The notes under the pieces are model-generated. The model made no database searches and had not been told where the DNA came from. It saw only the letters and a program-made list of their open reading frames with translations. Both the position numbers and the translations under genes were made by a program. A DNA stretch of 64,000 bases from Acinetobacter sp. ANC 3813 (GTDB taxonomy: Bacteria > Pseudomonadota > Gammaproteobacteria > Pseudomonadales > Moraxellaceae), in the NCBI RefSeq assembly GCF_002135435.1, contig NZ_NEGK01000005.1, forward strand, positions 62,001 to 126,000. Direction: 5' to 3'. Of the stretch, positions 20,880 to 30,068 are shown piece after piece (positions within the stretch are counted from its first letter, which is position 1; every line of letters starts with the position of its first letter).

Positions 20880-22283
20880 ATGCAAATGAATTTAACCAAA
20901 CTTGCAGGCGCCTTGCTTCTCAGCAGCAGCTTGGTGGGCTGTGCCGCTATGGTTCGCACGCCATATGAGCAGCCTGCAGTAAATATGCCCAGCGGCTTCC
21001 AAAACAGTAAAGCCGCGAATCAAAAAATTCATGCCGATGCTTATGCAGATCAATGGTGGACGCTGTTTAATGATGCTCAGCTCAATCAGCTGATCAATCA
21101 AGTTTTAGATGCCAATGCTGACCTCGCCGTTGCGGGGATCAACTTGCGTCAAGCGCGCCTGCAGGCAGGCCTGGCGCAAGACAAGCAAGGCCCGCGCGTC
21201 AGCTCAAGCGCATCCACCGGGCATAATTTTGACTTAAACTCTGGCGATGATTCATCTAAAGGGGTGTCGTTGAGTGCCGGCGTGAGCTATGAACTGGATT
21301 TATTCGGCAAGCTGTCCAGCCAGACTGAAGCCGCCAAATGGGAAGCCTTGGCTACTGAGCAGGATTTGCAAGCGACTGCTCAAAGCTTGATTGCCACAGC
21401 AGCCAATTTATATTGGCAGCTGGGCTATTTGAATGAACGCTACAGTGTGGCGCAGCAAAATTTGGCCAGCACGCAAAAAACCTATGACTTGGTGAAAGTG
21501 CAGTATAAAGCAGGCGCGGTTTCCGGTTTAGATCTGACTTCTGCAGAGCAGTCCGTGCAAAGCCAAAAAGCGGCTTTGAGCCAAATTGAGCAGCAAAAAG
21601 TCGAAACACGTACAGCTCTAGCGGTATTGCTGCACAAACCCGTTCAACAGCTGAATATTGCAGAGCCGCAGCATCTGCCACGCATCGCCATGCCGAATAT
21701 TGCCGCCGGCCTGCCAGCGGATTTACTGTCACGCCGTCCAGATTTACAAGCCAGCGAACTGCGCCTGCGCAAAACGCTGGCCAATAAAGATGCCACCAAG
21801 GCCAGCTATTACCCATCGATTAGCCTGACCGGTTCTTTAGGCTCTTCCAGCACATCATTAACGCAATTATTGCAAAATCCAGCCTTGGCGCTGGGCGCAA
21901 GCTTAAGCCTGCCGTTTTTGCAATATAACGATATGAAAAAAGATTTGGCGATCAGTGATCTGGATTATGAAAAAGCCATCATTCAATACCGTCAAACGCT
22001 GTATCAAGCTTTTGCTGATGTTGAAAATGCATTGTCGAACCGTACCGAATTAGACCGTCAGGTTGTGCTGGAAGAGCGCAATGTGCAATTGGCAGAAAAG
22101 ACTGAAAGCTTAACTGAGGTACGCTACCGTAACGGCGCGATTGCATTGAAAAACTTGATTGATGCGCAAAAGACCACACGTGATGCGCGCCTGTCTTTGG
22201 TGCAAACCAAGCAAAGCCAATACAATGCCTATGTCACATTGATGCAAGCTTTAGGCGGCAGCCCGATTAAACAGCTGCCTTAA
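20880..22283 (+). CDS. NodT-family outer-membrane factor lipoprotein
   Basis: From ATG 20880 the protein is 467 aa, with lipobox LLSSSLVGCAAMVRTPYEQP, two homologous OEP repeats, and typical motifs QWWTLFNDAQLNQLINQVL and RRPDLQASELRLR. It forms the TolC-like outer-membrane exit duct of the pump. The open frame runs 33 bases further upstream into macB, but AAGGAAATAAAC before 20880 and the lipobox fix the start. NodT-family lipoproteins pair with MacAB-like pumps such as PvdRT-OpmQ. Confidence 0.9.
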   Translation: MQMNLTKLAGALLLSSSLVGCAAMVRTPYEQPAVNMPSGFQNSKAANQKIHADAYADQWWTLFNDAQLNQLINQVLDANADLAVAGINLRQARLQAGLAQDKQGPRVSSSASTGHNFDLNSGDDSSKGVSLSAGVSYELDLFGKLSSQTEAAKWEALATEQDLQATAQSLIATAANLYWQLGYLNERYSVAQQNLASTQKTYDLVKVQYKAGAVSGLDLTSAEQSVQSQKAALSQIEQQKVETRTALAVLLHKPVQQLNIAEPQHLPRIAMPNIAAGLPADLLSRRPDLQASELRLRKTLANKDATKASYYPSISLTGSLGSSSTSLTQLLQNPALALGASLSLPFLQYNDMKKDLAISDLDYEKAIIQYRQTLYQAFADVENALSNRTELDRQVVLEERNVQLAEKTESLTEVRYRNGAIALKNLIDAQKTTRDARLSLVQTKQSQYNAYVTLMQALGGSPIKQLP

Positions 22284-22297
22284 CACTCTTTTAAAAT

Positions 22298-22327
22298 AAA
22301 AAACCGAAGCTGAAGCTTCGGTTTTTT
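22298..22327. terminator. Bidirectional terminator after macAB operon
   Basis: AAACCGAAGC/GCTTCGGTTT stem with a TGAA loop, A-run on the left and T6 on the right. It serves the efflux operon on the plus strand and the convergent Sel1 gene on the minus strand. Confidence 0.88.
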
Positions 22328-22352
22328 ATTTAGTCCAAATCTGACTTGCTCA

Positions 22353-24152
22353 TCACAGTACAGAGCGCTGATCCAGATAATCATCTATATCATTTAAACG
22401 TTCAATACTCAGCTCATGCCCCATAAGGTTGCCCTTTTCCAGCCAGCTGCGGGCGCTTTGCAAATTACGCTCTATGCCTAAACCATGCGTATATAAATGC
22501 GCCAAATTAGCATAAGCATCTGGGTTCAATTTATTTGCCGCCTGCTGATAAAAATTCAGCGCCCGCTGCAGATCTTTTTTCACCCATTTGCCTTGCGCAT
22601 ATAAGTCACCCCATTTGTTTAAAGCGCCTGCATGCCCTTGCTGCGCAGAGGCTTGTAAACTCTCCAGTCCTTTTTCATCATCGGCCTGCAGCAGTTTTAG
22701 CGCGCTCAGGTACTGCGCCTCTGCATGACCTGTACTGGCCGCCTGCTGTAAATACACCTGCGCCTGAGCATCATCACGTACATCAGCAAAAATATGGCCG
22801 GCATAAACTTGCCAGAGATAAAACTGTGCGCCTGCATGGCCTTGACTTGACGCCATCGTCAAATAAGATAACGCGCGGTCATGATTTGGCAGCGGGTAAA
22901 GCGGCTGACTGTAAAATAGACCTATCGCATACAGCACATCAGCTTCTGTACTGAGCTCGAGATCCCAAGCCGCTTTTGCCGCCTGCTGCATCAGCTGAAG
23001 CGCTTTTTCCGCATCCTTTTGCGCGCCGCGGCCTGTGTAATAGCACAGCCCCATACCAAATTGACTATTGGCATGCGCTTCAATGTTGTGTGCAACTTGA
23101 TACAGTTCAAAGGCTTTTTGCGGCTCATCTGCAACCAAATACGCCTCAAAATACAAAGCAGCGATCTGACGCAGTGCAAAAGCATTGCCATCGTTGGCTG
23201 CTTCTGACCAAAAACGGAAGCCTAAAGTTTCCTGATGATCGATATACCAGCCATGAAAATGCGCTGTGCCTAAAATGGCTTTGGCTTGCGGATTTTTCTG
23301 TACTTTGGCTTGATCTAATAGATCCAGATACACCCGCTGGCGCTGATCTGCATCAAAATCACCTTTCAATACAGCCAGCTGATAATCCATTAATCCCTGC
23401 GTATTGCCCAGCACCAAACTGCGTTTTTTAAACTGCAAAGCTTTTATCAAATCTTGGGCTAAGTATTTGCCCTGCTGATAATACTGAGCCAAATCTAAAT
23501 TGGCCTGCAGATGATCCTGCTGCGCGGCGCGAAATAAATACGCCATGCCTAAACTGCAATCTTGCTGAGCTGATGCATTCAAATAATAATGCGCCAATTG
23601 ATACTGCGAATCGGCATGGCCCGCTTCAGCATTATTGATTAACAGCTTTAGCTTATGCAGATCCGTATTTTGCTGATCGTCCGGCTGTAAGTCTGCAATA
23701 CGGTACTGCGCGTCTAAATTGCCGCGGGCAACCGCATGTCTGTACCAATACAGCGCTTTTTCTACATCCTGCTGCTGTTCAAAGATCTGCCCCAGCTGAT
23801 AAGCAGCCTCATCTCCGCCCAACTTAAAAGACTTTTCCAGCAGACTGATGCCGCTTTGCAGATCTTGTGCACGACCCAGCCCCTTGATATGCATGAGGCC
23901 CATTTGCATATAGGCCTGCGGCAGCTCATGCTGTTTAGCCACATCGCTATATAGCTGATAAGCACGCGCATAATCCGGATTTTGCGCATCTGCACTGATA
24001 CGCGCAGCATATCTCATCTGCGCATCCATCTGCTCCAGCCACAAATCACTTTGGCCTGCATTGGCCTGATCACGCTGCACAGGGTCTGGGCGCTTCCACA
24101 TCCAAAATGCCAGCGCACCCATCCCCAAAATTAAGACGAAGAAAAACCACAT
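22353..24152 (-). CDS. Membrane-anchored Sel1-repeat (TPR-like) protein
   Basis: An N-terminal TM helix (MWFFFVLILGMGALAFWMW) is followed by about twelve Sel1-like repeats of 30-40 residues with the A-x-x-G/A pattern (for example QLGQIFEQQQDVEKALYWY, GAQFYLWQVYAGH, ALNKWGDLYAQGKWVKKDL). Sel1 repeats make protein-protein interaction solenoids. At 599 aa it is long. Partner and function unknown. It faces the periplasm or the cytoplasm depending on topology; the KRPD after the helix is ambiguous. Confidence 0.8.
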   Translation of the reverse strand: MWFFFVLILGMGALAFWMWKRPDPVQRDQANAGQSDLWLEQMDAQMRYAARISADAQNPDYARAYQLYSDVAKQHELPQAYMQMGLMHIKGLGRAQDLQSGISLLEKSFKLGGDEAAYQLGQIFEQQQDVEKALYWYRHAVARGNLDAQYRIADLQPDDQQNTDLHKLKLLINNAEAGHADSQYQLAHYYLNASAQQDCSLGMAYLFRAAQQDHLQANLDLAQYYQQGKYLAQDLIKALQFKKRSLVLGNTQGLMDYQLAVLKGDFDADQRQRVYLDLLDQAKVQKNPQAKAILGTAHFHGWYIDHQETLGFRFWSEAANDGNAFALRQIAALYFEAYLVADEPQKAFELYQVAHNIEAHANSQFGMGLCYYTGRGAQKDAEKALQLMQQAAKAAWDLELSTEADVLYAIGLFYSQPLYPLPNHDRALSYLTMASSQGHAGAQFYLWQVYAGHIFADVRDDAQAQVYLQQAASTGHAEAQYLSALKLLQADDEKGLESLQASAQQGHAGALNKWGDLYAQGKWVKKDLQRALNFYQQAANKLNPDAYANLAHLYTHGLGIERNLQSARSWLEKGNLMGHELSIERLNDIDDYLDQRSVL

Positions 24153-24213
24153 AGCCGCCCCATACGGTTAATTTTTTATTTTAAATCCTGACTTTATTCT
24201 AAATGCAGCCATC

Positions 24214-24236
24214 AAAAAAAGCACCGTACTTGGTGC
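24214..24236 (-). terminator. tcdA terminator
   Basis: GCACC/GGTGC stem with a U7 tract on the minus strand, about 30 bp past the tcdA stop. Confidence 0.75.
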
Positions 24237-24264
24237 CTTAGTTTGTTTCAAAATGCGCGCCAAT

Positions 24265-25035
24265 TCAAAGTTTTGGGCGCTTTGCATCAAGTTTTTTCAA
24301 TACTTCTGAAACTGCCACCATCGCAAAGCTGGATGTCACCACCACTGCCGAACCATAACCGCCGCAGCGCAGGCCAGCACTTGGACAAACATCGGCGCTG
24401 GAAAATGGATTATCAATAGAATACACGCAAGTTATGCCGAATTTTTCTTTTGGTTTTTTGCAGATGCCTTTGCTGCGTAACTGAGTACGCAATTTTGCCA
24501 GCATTGGATCTTGTTCCGTTTTAGACAAATCCGCTACACGGATTTTTAAAGGGTCAAGTTTACCACCCGCGCCGCCAGACACAATCAGCGAAATTTTATT
24601 AAAACGGCAATGTAGCATGAGCGCCAATTTGGCTTTCACATCGTCTATGCAGTCTAAAATCAGATCAGGCGTTTGAGCTAAAAGTTCTTTGATATTGTCT
24701 GGCGTCAAATAATCGTCAATTAAATTAACTTTAATTTTAGGATTAATCGAACGGCAGCGCTCGGCCATCACTTCAATTTTTTCCATGCCCAGTGTCGATG
24801 TCATAGCCGGCAGCTGGCGGTTAATATTCGACGCCGCAACCACATCCATATCAACCAGAGTCAGCTCGCCAATCCCTGTACGCGCCAAGGCTTCTACAGC
24901 CCAAGAGCCTACACCGCCAATACCAATCACCATGACATGGCTTTGCTCATAATGATTAAAGCTGTCCTCTCCATAAATTTTGGCAACACCCGCAAAACGG
25001 CGTTCATATTCATCATCTTGGAGTAAATCAGTCAT
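24265..25035 (-). CDS. tcdA: tRNA threonylcarbamoyladenosine dehydratase
   Basis: TcdA (CsdL/YgdL) is an E1-like ATP-dependent enzyme that cyclises t6A37 to ct6A in tRNAs. The 256-aa protein has the nucleotide-binding GIGGVGSWAVEALARTG and the ThiF-family INRQLPAMTSTLG. LILDCIDDVKAKLAL carries the DCIDD motif; a late Cys-rich SADVCPSAGLRCGGYGS follows. It stands alone. Confidence 0.93.
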   Translation of the reverse strand: MTDLLQDDEYERRFAGVAKIYGEDSFNHYEQSHVMVIGIGGVGSWAVEALARTGIGELTLVDMDVVAASNINRQLPAMTSTLGMEKIEVMAERCRSINPKIKVNLIDDYLTPDNIKELLAQTPDLILDCIDDVKAKLALMLHCRFNKISLIVSGGAGGKLDPLKIRVADLSKTEQDPMLAKLRTQLRSKGICKKPKEKFGITCVYSIDNPFSSADVCPSAGLRCGGYGSAVVVTSSFAMVAVSEVLKKLDAKRPKL

Positions 25036-25122
25036 GCTGCAGCTAAATCTTCAATTGGACAGCCCGCATTTTAGCAAATTCAGCACTGAAATGTATCTGC
25101 AGAAATGAAAAGCTGCGGGCCT

Positions 25123-25150
25123 AAAAAAAGAGGCGCTCGGCCTCTTTTTT
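25123..25150. terminator. Bidirectional terminator between tcdA and orn
   Basis: GAGGC/GCCTC stem with A7 to the left and T6 to the right. On the minus strand it ends orn; it would also stop antisense transcription into orn. Confidence 0.85.
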
Positions 25151-25162
25151 GAATTCAAATGA

Positions 25163-25720
25163 TTAGTCTTTATTCATGATGAAGAAATATTCACGGTAAT
25201 ATTTTAATTCCGCAATTGAATCACGGATATCATCCATCGCCAAGTGCGATGCATTTTTCTTTAAGCCGCTCATGATTTCCGGACGCCAGCGTTTCGCCAA
25301 TTCTTTGACTGATGAAACGTCCAAATTGCGGTAATGGAAATACTGCTCCATTTCAGGCATCAAACGGTGCAGAAAACGGCGGTCTTGGCAAATTGAGTTG
25401 CCGCACATTGGCGAAGATTTTGGATTCACCCATTTTTTAAGGAATTCCAAAGTCTGCTGTTCTGCATCCTGCGCAGTCAGTTTGCTGCGGCGCACGCGTT
25501 CAATTAAGCCAGACTGGCCATGCTGGCGGGTATTCCACTCATCCATCGCATTCAGTACGCGGTCAGATTGATGAACCGCTAAAACCGGGCCTTCCGCCAG
25601 AATATTTAAGTTATCGTCCGTTACAATTGTTGCAACTTCAATAATTTGATCGTTATCAGTGTCTAGACCTGTCATTTCAAGGTCAATCCAAATCAGGCGG
25701 GTGTCCGGTGTGCTGCTCAT
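25163..25720 (-). CDS. orn: Oligoribonuclease (3'-5' exoribonuclease)
   Basis: Orn degrades dinucleotides, including pGpG from c-di-GMP turnover, which ties it to the GGDEF/EAL proteins. The DEDDh motifs are visible: [10 protein letters not shown] (D/E), and the [11 protein letters not shown] block near the C-terminus (His and Asp). 185 aa is standard. It is divergent from rsgA, as in many gammaproteobacteria. Confidence 0.96.
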   Translation of the reverse strand: MSSTPDTRLIWIDLEMTGLDTDNDQIIEVATIVTDDNLNILAEGPVLAVHQSDRVLNAMDEWNTRQHGQSGLIERVRRSKLTAQDAEQQTLEFLKKWVNPKSSPMCGNSICQDRRFLHRLMPEMEQYFHYRNLDVSSVKELAKRWRPEIMSGLKKNASHLAMDDIRDSIAELKYYREYFFIMNKD

Positions 25721-25843
25721 AAATGTGCAATCTTATTAGGCTATAAAAGGGCTATAGTAGCAAATTAATTGGGCCTGCGCTGTAATTAGCCCCCGCTTCA
25801 TGCTATTTTTGCCTTCTAGATTTCACGGTTTTTTAGGATCTGA

Positions 25844-26902
25844 ATGGCTTTAATCCGTAAGCGCCGCCTGACTGAACAGCAGCAGCGACGCATTCAAAAA
25901 CAGCACCAATCCCGTCAGGAAGAAATGGATACATCCAATGATCTTGAAGGTTTGGTCGTGCAGCACTATGGGCGCCAGCTTGAAGTGCAAGCCCTTTCTG
26001 TTCCAGATGTGCATCCTGAAAAACCGGCGGTGGCTGAAGGTGAACCCGAGCCCGCTTGGAAAGAAATTGAACTGGGCAGTGTCTGGCGCTGCCATACCCG
26101 CACCAATTTAGAAGCGCTGGTCACAGGTGACCGCGTGAAATGGCAGGCCGACCCCAATACTGGCTTAGGCATTATTACAGCAATTCATCCGCGCAAATCG
26201 CTGCTGACCCGCCCAGACCGCTATCATAAAGTCAAACCTGTGGCTGCCAATGTCAGCTTGATTGTGATTGTGTTTGCATCTTTTCCAGAAGTTGCCCCTA
26301 GCCTGATTGACCGCTATTTGGTGGCCTGTGCAGATGCCAATATTCCTGCACTTTTAGTGCTGAACAAAATGGATTTGGTCAAAGAAAATGATCCGATTTT
26401 AACAATTGTTCAAGAATATAAAAATCTGGGCTATGAAGTGATGCAAACCCAGTCTACAGGTGATCTCTCTGTTTTAGCTGCGCGCCTTGCAGGTGAAACC
26501 GTGGCCTTTGTCGGCCAATCGGGTGTCGGCAAAAGCTCATTGATCAACACGATTGTTCCAGAAGCTGCGCAAAAGACCAATGTCATTTCCGAAAACTCTG
26601 CGCTGGGACAGCACACCACCACCTCTACCCGCCTCATTGGTTTTGGTGAAAATGCCGCTTTGATTGATTCCCCAGGGATTCGTGAATTTGGCTTATGGCA
26701 TTTGACCACAGAAAGCGTGCAGAACGGTTTTATTGAAATTGCCAACCTGCAAGGCTACTGCCAATTCCGCAACTGTACTCATAAACATGAAAAACAGTGC
26801 GCCTTGCGTGAGGCAGCTGCGAAAGGTGAAATTTTGCCGCGCCGCCTAGAAAGCTACCTTCGCTTAATTGATGAAATTGCCGAAGCGCAGCAAAAAAATT
26901 AG
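25844..26902 (+). CDS. rsgA: Ribosome small subunit-dependent GTPase A
   Basis: RsgA checks maturing 30S subunits. It is circularly permuted: an N-terminal OB fold, then G4 LVLNKMDLV before G1 GQSGVGKSSLIN and G3 DSPGIREFG. The C-terminal zinc knuckle has C-x5-C-x1-H-x5-C in YCQFRNCTHKHEKQC. The N-terminus before the OB fold is basic and Gln-rich, as usual. The start follows GGAT and suits divergence from orn. Confidence 0.96.
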   Translation: MALIRKRRLTEQQQRRIQKQHQSRQEEMDTSNDLEGLVVQHYGRQLEVQALSVPDVHPEKPAVAEGEPEPAWKEIELGSVWRCHTRTNLEALVTGDRVKWQADPNTGLGIITAIHPRKSLLTRPDRYHKVKPVAANVSLIVIVFASFPEVAPSLIDRYLVACADANIPALLVLNKMDLVKENDPILTIVQEYKNLGYEVMQTQSTGDLSVLAARLAGETVAFVGQSGVGKSSLINTIVPEAAQKTNVISENSALGQHTTTSTRLIGFGENAALIDSPGIREFGLWHLTTESVQNGFIEIANLQGYCQFRNCTHKHEKQCALREAAAKGEILPRRLESYLRLIDEIAEAQQKN

Positions 26903-26996
26903 TTTTTATTCTGTAAGGCCCTTGAAGCGGTGATTTTGATCACCATATTTATATGAGCTATACTCTTGGCAGTTTTGAATTGTGATTAGGTGAATT

Positions 26997-27404
26997 GTGG
27001 AACGTTGGTTCGAGTTTATGGGGAATCACCCCTTCTTATTTGGCACACTCGCTGTTTTAGTGGTGCTGTTCTTTGTACTTGAAGGTCAGCGCAATGGCCG
27101 CAAAATTTCACCGCAGTCTTTAGGGATTCTGGTTAAAGCAAAAAATGCCATGCTGATTGATTTGCGTGACAGCAAAGACTTCCGTGAAGGCCATATCAGC
27201 GGCAGCCGCAACATTCCTTACAGCCAAATTACAAAGCATCTTGAAGAATTAAAAACTTCGGACCGCCCATTAGTATTCATTTGCAACTTAGGTCAAGTTG
27301 CAGGTTCTGCTTTGCAGCAAGTGGGCCATGCAGACGCTTACCGCTTAGATGGCGGCATCAGCAATTGGAAAGCCCAAGGCTTGCCTTTGGTTAAAGCTAA
27401 ATAA
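26997..27404 (+). CDS. Membrane-anchored rhodanese-domain protein
   Basis: The 135-aa protein has a TM helix (FLFGTLAVLVVLFFVLEG) and a single rhodanese domain with active-site Cys in VFICNLGQVAGSAL, where the usual CxxG loop reads CNLGQV. It starts at a GTG preceded by AGGTGA. The GTG and TM match YibN, which in E. coli is also followed by grxC and secB. Probable role in sulfur relay or redox at the inner membrane; exact substrate unknown. Confidence 0.85.
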   Translation: MERWFEFMGNHPFLFGTLAVLVVLFFVLEGQRNGRKISPQSLGILVKAKNAMLIDLRDSKDFREGHISGSRNIPYSQITKHLEELKTSDRPLVFICNLGQVAGSALQQVGHADAYRLDGGISNWKAQGLPLVKAK

Positions 27405-27423
27405 AGATTCGAGGAGATTCTAA

Positions 27424-27678
27424 ATGGCTGAAGTAACGATTTATTCAACTACTGTTTGTCCATACTGCATTCGTGCAAAACAGCTCCTTGAGCGTAAAGG
27501 CGTAGAATATAAAGAAATTAATCTATCAAATGAAGCGCCTGAAGTACGTGTAGAGCTGATGCAGCGCACCAGCCACCGCACCGTGCCGCAAATTTTTATC
27601 GGTGAACAATTCATTGGCGGTTTTGACCAGCTTTACGCATTAGAACGTGAAGGCAAATTAGACGAATTACTGGCTTAA
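27424..27678 (+). CDS. grxC: Glutaredoxin 3
   Basis: The 84-aa glutaredoxin has the dithiol active site [10 protein letters not shown], the cis-Pro TVPQIFI and the [10 protein letters not shown] glutathione site. It reduces disulfides and mixed disulfides with glutathione in the cytoplasm. It lies 19 bp after the rhodanese gene, with GAGGAG before the start. Confidence 0.95.
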   Translation: MAEVTIYSTTVCPYCIRAKQLLERKGVEYKEINLSNEAPEVRVELMQRTSHRTVPQIFIGEQFIGGFDQLYALEREGKLDELLA

Positions 27679-27718
27679 TTGCCAAACAACATCACATCTT
27701 CATATTAAGGATTACAGA

Positions 27719-28174
27719 ATGAGTGAAGAACAAGTTCAGCCGCAATTGGCTTTAGAACGCATTTATACTAAAGATATTTCTTTTGAAGTACCTGGGGCTC
27801 AAGTATTTACCAAAGAATGGCAGCCGGAATTAAACATTAATTTGTCTTCTTCTGCCGAAAAAGTAGATCCAACTCACTTTGAAGTATCATTGAAAGTTGT
27901 GGTTCAAGCGAACAATGCCGGCGACACAGCATTCATCGTTGATGTCACTCAATCTGGCATTTTCTTGATTGATGCTGTTGAAGAAGAGCGTCTTCCTTAC
28001 ATTCTTGGCGCTTACTGCCCGAATATTCTGTTCCCATTCCTGCGCGAAGCAGTCAATGATATGGTTACTAAGGGCAGCTTCCCGCAATTGCTTCTTACAC
28101 CAATCAACTTTGATGCAGAATTTGAAGCAAACATGCAGCGTGCTGAAGCAGCTGCAGCTGAAGGCCAAGCTTAA
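27719..28174 (+). CDS. secB: Protein-export chaperone SecB
   Basis: SecB tetramers hold preproteins unfolded and pass them to SecA. The 151-aa protein has [12 protein letters not shown] near the N-terminus, [37 protein letters not shown], and an acidic start and end. It forms an operon with the rhodanese and grxC genes. Confidence 0.97.
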   Translation: MSEEQVQPQLALERIYTKDISFEVPGAQVFTKEWQPELNINLSSSAEKVDPTHFEVSLKVVVQANNAGDTAFIVDVTQSGIFLIDAVEEERLPYILGAYCPNILFPFLREAVNDMVTKGSFPQLLLTPINFDAEFEANMQRAEAAAAEGQA

Positions 28175-28193
28175 TCGCTTAACCTGCAGACAT

Positions 28194-28221
28194 AAAAAAG
28201 ACCGCAAATGCGGTCTTTTTT
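28194..28221 (+). terminator. secB terminator
   Basis: AAAAGACCGC/GCGGTCTTTT perfect stem with a short AAAT loop and T6, directly after secB. Confidence 0.88.
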
Positions 28222-28231
28222 ATTGCCTTCG

Positions 28232-28322
28232 CCTCCCCTTTACAAAGGGGGAATGAGGGGGATTTTATTCAATTTAGGAATATTCCCCTCACCCTAGCCC
28301 TCTCCCAAAGGTAGAGGGAACT
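28232..28322. repeat. Second REP/MITE-like palindromic element
   Basis: Starts CCTCCCCTTTACAAAGGGG, has a GAGGGGGATTTTATT arm matched by a GAATATTCCCCTC arm, and ends CCCTC...GAGGG (28298-28318). Same design as the element after leuS at 15626-15708. It sits between the convergent secB and fabI. Confidence 0.65.
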
Positions 28323-28331
28323 TAAAGAGAA

Positions 28332-29138
28332 TTACTCAGCATCCAGCATCAGGTCTGCGCTCATGCCGACAGTGTTGAAACCTGCATCGACATACATGAT
28401 TTCGCCAGTAATACCGTTTGCCCATGGTGAGCAAAGGAACAGCGCAGCATTGCCTACATCTTCAATCGTTACATTGCGTTTAAGGGGTGCAACTTTTTCA
28501 TTCAAATCCAGCATTTTACGGAAAGATTTAATGCCTGAAGCCGCCAAAGTACGGATCGGGCCTGCAGAGATCGCATTTACACGAATGCCTTCAGCGCCTA
28601 AGCTCGATGCCAAATAGCGCACGCCTGCTTCTAAAGATGCTTTCGCCATACCCATTACGTTGTAGTTTGGCATTACGCGTTCTGAACCTTGATAAGTCAA
28701 AGTCAGTAAGCAGCCTTGACGTGCAACCAATAGCGGCTTCGCAGCACGCGCCATTGCAACAAAGCTGTATGCGCTGATGTCATGCGCAATATTAAAACCT
28801 TCACGGTCTGTAATATCTGTAAAGTCGCCATCTAAAGTATGTGCAGGCGCAAAACCGATTGAATGAACTACACCGTCCAAACCATCCCAATGTTTTGCCA
28901 ATTCAGCAAATGCAGCGTCAATTTCAGCATCTACAGCAACATCACAAGGAAAAACTAGAGTTGAACCGAATTGTGCTGCAAAATCATCCACACGTTTTTT
29001 TAATTTTTCATTTGGATATGTAAATGCCAATTCAGCGCCTTCACGGTGCAATGCTTGTGCAATACCGAATGCAATTGATAATTTGCTCGCAATGCCGGCA
29101 ATTAAAAAGCGTTTACCCGCCAATAGTCCTTGTGCCAT
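28332..29138 (-). CDS. fabI: Enoyl-[acyl-carrier-protein] reductase (NADH), FabI
   Basis: FabI reduces trans-2-enoyl-ACP in fatty-acid elongation and is the triclosan target. The SDR-type protein (268 aa) has [17 protein letters not shown] and the active-site [19 protein letters not shown] (Tyr-x6-Lys). The C-terminal substrate loop [26 protein letters not shown] is intact. The start has GAGTGAGA upstream. Confidence 0.97.
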   Translation of the reverse strand: MAQGLLAGKRFLIAGIASKLSIAFGIAQALHREGAELAFTYPNEKLKKRVDDFAAQFGSTLVFPCDVAVDAEIDAAFAELAKHWDGLDGVVHSIGFAPAHTLDGDFTDITDREGFNIAHDISAYSFVAMARAAKPLLVARQGCLLTLTYQGSERVMPNYNVMGMAKASLEAGVRYLASSLGAEGIRVNAISAGPIRTLAASGIKSFRKMLDLNEKVAPLKRNVTIEDVGNAALFLCSPWANGITGEIMYVDAGFNTVGMSADLMLDAE

Positions 29139-29240
29139 GTGAATCTCACTCGATAAAATTTAAATGCATAATGCCAAGTCTGGAGCATTTTAGAAATTGC
29201 ATAATGCGCCTATTTTGCTGCAAATCAAAAAATGCTGATC

Positions 29241-30068
29241 TCAAGCTGTTAAGCGCAAGGCTTCAAAAGAATTTTTCCACAGCTGGGCTGCCAGCTGCAC
29301 CTCATCCGCCTTTAAACTATGCGCTAAGCCTTGCAGCACATAAGGCAAATTGACTGGCGTATTGCGGGTACGCTGTTCATGGCTGTGCTGACAGCACAGC
29401 GGTGTCATATCAGGGCAATCGGTTTCCAGCACCAAATGCTCAGCACCCAAAGCCTGCACCACAGCATGCAGTTTCTTGGCATTTGGATTGGTGATCTGAC
29501 CCGTCACGCCAATTTTAAAACCCAATTTAGCAAAAGCCTTGGCTTCTTCTACCCCGCCGCTAAACGCATGCGCAATCCCGCCCAATTCAAAGCGCTGTGC
29601 TTTCAGCATTTTTAGCGTTTCCGCATGGGATTTACGGATATGCAGCAGCACTGGCTTTTGATATTGCTTCGCCAGTTCCAGCTGCGCGGCAAAAAAAAGC
29701 TGCTGTTTGGCAAAGGCCTCTGCGGCTTTATGCTGCGTTAAAAACGTATCTAAGCCAATTTCACCAATAGCAGTACAGGCTTCGGACTGCAGTATCTGCT
29801 CAAGATCCTGCAAGTGCTGTTCTTGATGCTGCTCGATATAAAAGGGATGCAAGCCTGGCGCCAATTCACTCTTCGGCGCATTCGACAAACTGTTTAAAAA
29901 GTCATGGGTTTGCAGCAAATCAGCAAAACGCTCCTGCACAAAGCCAATCAGCACCAAGCGTTCCACTCCAGCCTGCTTGGCCGCATGCGCCAACACTTCC
30001 CGATCTGGATCAAAATCAGGCACATCAAAATGGGTATGCGTATCAAACAGTGCCGGCAGCTTAGGCAT
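29241..30068 (-). CDS. TatD-family metal-dependent hydrolase (DNase)
   Basis: The 275-aa TIM-barrel enzyme opens with LFDTHTHFD (HxH metal ligands). It has GEIGLDTFL, PVLLHIRKSHAE (Lys/His) and LETDCPDMTPL (catalytic Asp). It could be a 3'-5' exonuclease or YjjV-like nuclease; substrate is not decided by sequence. Its ATG overlaps the stop of the upstream lipoprotein by one base, so it is co-translated with it. Confidence 0.88.
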   Translation of the reverse strand: MPKLPALFDTHTHFDVPDFDPDREVLAHAAKQAGVERLVLIGFVQERFADLLQTHDFLNSLSNAPKSELAPGLHPFYIEQHQEQHLQDLEQILQSEACTAIGEIGLDTFLTQHKAAEAFAKQQLFFAAQLELAKQYQKPVLLHIRKSHAETLKMLKAQRFELGGIAHAFSGGVEEAKAFAKLGFKIGVTGQITNPNAKKLHAVVQALGAEHLVLETDCPDMTPLCCQHSHEQRTRNTPVNLPYVLQGLAHSLKADEVQLAAQLWKNSFEALRLTA

